NCBI GenBank assembly: GCA_023264915.1
Contig: JAHFUU010000112.1
Location: forward strand, 1 to 7,444
Source of the DNA: Microthrixaceae bacterium
GTDB taxonomy: Bacteria > Actinomycetota > Acidimicrobiia > Acidimicrobiales > Acidimicrobilacustridaceae
DNA: 7,444 nucleotides
Direction: 5' to 3'
Shown: positions 6,825 through 7,444 of the stretch, piece by piece
Layout: every line of letters starts with the position of its first letter
Numbering within the stretch: the stretch's first letter is position 1
The notes under the pieces: model-generated
Told to the model about the DNA's origin: nothing
Databases searched by the model: none
What the model saw: only the letters and a program-made list of their open reading frames with translations
Program-made: the position numbers and the translations under genes

Positions 6825-7444
6825 TCAGCCACTCGACACGGGTGGGCGCATGTGTGCGCCAAGTCCTATCAGCTCAGCCTTCAGCTCTGGGACCGTGTGG
6901 TGGGTGTCGTGGCGGGGTGAGTACAGCATCGAGGAGATGATGCCCGCCGACGCTCCGCGCTCGAACACGGCTGCCAGATGCTCAGCTGTGCTCGCCCCAC
7001 CCGAAGCGATGACCGGCACGTCGACGGCATCGAGTATCTGCCCTGTGATGTCAAGCTCATAGCCCTCGCCTGTACCGTCCCGGTCGATGCTGTTGACGCA
7101 GATCTCTCCGGCGCCCAGGTCGGCACCACGCCTGGCCCACGCGACGGCATCGATCCCGGTCGCCACGCGGGCCCCGTCGATGAAGATCTCATAGCCACTC
7201 GGTGTCGCTTCGGACGCCACCACCTTCTTGGCCTGAAGGCTCAACACGACACACTGGCAACCGAACGCCTTGGCACCCTGCGAGATGAGGTCGGGGCTGC
7301 GCACGGCCATCGAGTCGATGCTGACCTTCTCGGCACCCTGGTCGAGCACCTGGTGCATGTAGTCGAGCGTGCGGACTCCCCCGCCGACCGTGAAGGGCAC
7401 GTACAGGTTGCGCGCGACGGTCATCACCGTGACCGGGTCGGGTG
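6825..7444 (-). CDS. HisF-family (beta/alpha)8 protein, probable paralogue, N-terminus outside window
   Basis: The family (imidazole glycerol phosphate synthase cyclase subunit) uses ammonia from HisH to close the imidazole ring in histidine synthesis; paralogues amidinate surface sugars. About 206 residues are visible, from PDPVTVMTVARN at the window edge to VSSG and a TGA stop. Roughly the first 60 residues, including the usual catalytic Asp11, lie outside. The HisF core is clear: VPFTVGGGVRT, AEKVSIDSMAV, GAGEICVNSIDRDGTGEGYEL and VPVIASGGAS. In T. maritima numbering (from memory), Asp176 and the glycine-rich phosphate loops are kept. However, Asp130 is Gln (VVLSLQAKK against VVAIDAKR), Asn103 is Asp, Thr171 is Asn and Ser144 is Asp. 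The C-terminal part (MLYSPRHDTHHTVPELK) is longer than the usual FHFGEYTIPE segment. I infer a paralogue with altered chemistry. The internal GTG/ATG at 7427/7424 are not the true start, because family-like sequence continues upstream of them. Confidence 0.87.
   Translation of the reverse strand, partial: PDPVTVMTVARNLYVPFTVGGGVRTLDYMHQVLDQGAEKVSIDSMAVRSPDLISQGAKAFGCQCVVLSLQAKKVVASEATPSGYEIFIDGARVATGIDAVAWARRGADLGAGEICVNSIDRDGTGEGYELDITGQILDAVDVPVIASGGASTAEHLAAVFERGASAGIISSMLYSPRHDTHHTVPELKAELIGLGAHMRPPVSSG

Noticed and set aside
1..7444. CRISPR array, insertion sequence or toxin-antitoxin pair
   Set aside because: I saw no regularly spaced direct repeats, transposase-like protein, flanking inverted repeats or small paired genes on either strand.

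Overview
The window is GC-rich, with G/C-biased third codon positions, a class II tRNA-Leu, a gene that looks leaderless, and surface proteins built from VLDTR...SNLN...GWF/GYF modules. I associate these modules with Actinobacteria, particularly Acidimicrobiia-like lineages. That placement is inference; no marker gene here fixes the taxon.

Layout, left to right. A complete tRNA-Leu(CAG) lies at 34-117, followed by about 240 bases without a gene. A 938-residue secreted protein (355-3171, +) has a signal peptide, a parallel beta-helix body, a choice-of-anchor-Q-like segment and three tandem C-terminal modules. From 3172 to 3761 there is no intact gene. This stretch holds two hairpins and, on the minus strand at 3342-3506, an orphan 54-residue C-terminal piece of the same module type, facing the large gene tail to tail. 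Next is a two-gene plus-strand unit: a 186-residue secreted protein with a Ser/Thr/Ala-rich tail (3762-4322, strong ribosome binding site), then, 9 bases later, an 815-residue GH36/GH94-like carbohydrate-active protein (4332-6779). Converging on it from the right edge is a HisF-family gene (6825 to beyond 7444, -), cut at its N-terminus by the window end.

Functionally, the window mixes cell-surface/secreted proteins (beta-helix protein, STA-tailed protein, module remnant) with carbohydrate metabolism (GH94-like enzyme). The HisF homologue departs from canonical HisF at several active-site positions, including the general-acid Asp130. It may therefore be a paralogue of the kind used in surface-sugar amidination rather than in histidine synthesis. 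A link between these genes and a surface glycan is plausible but not shown by the sequence. The points most worth a second look are the HisF active-site changes, the orphan module remnant, and the tightly coupled secreted-protein/GH94-like pair.
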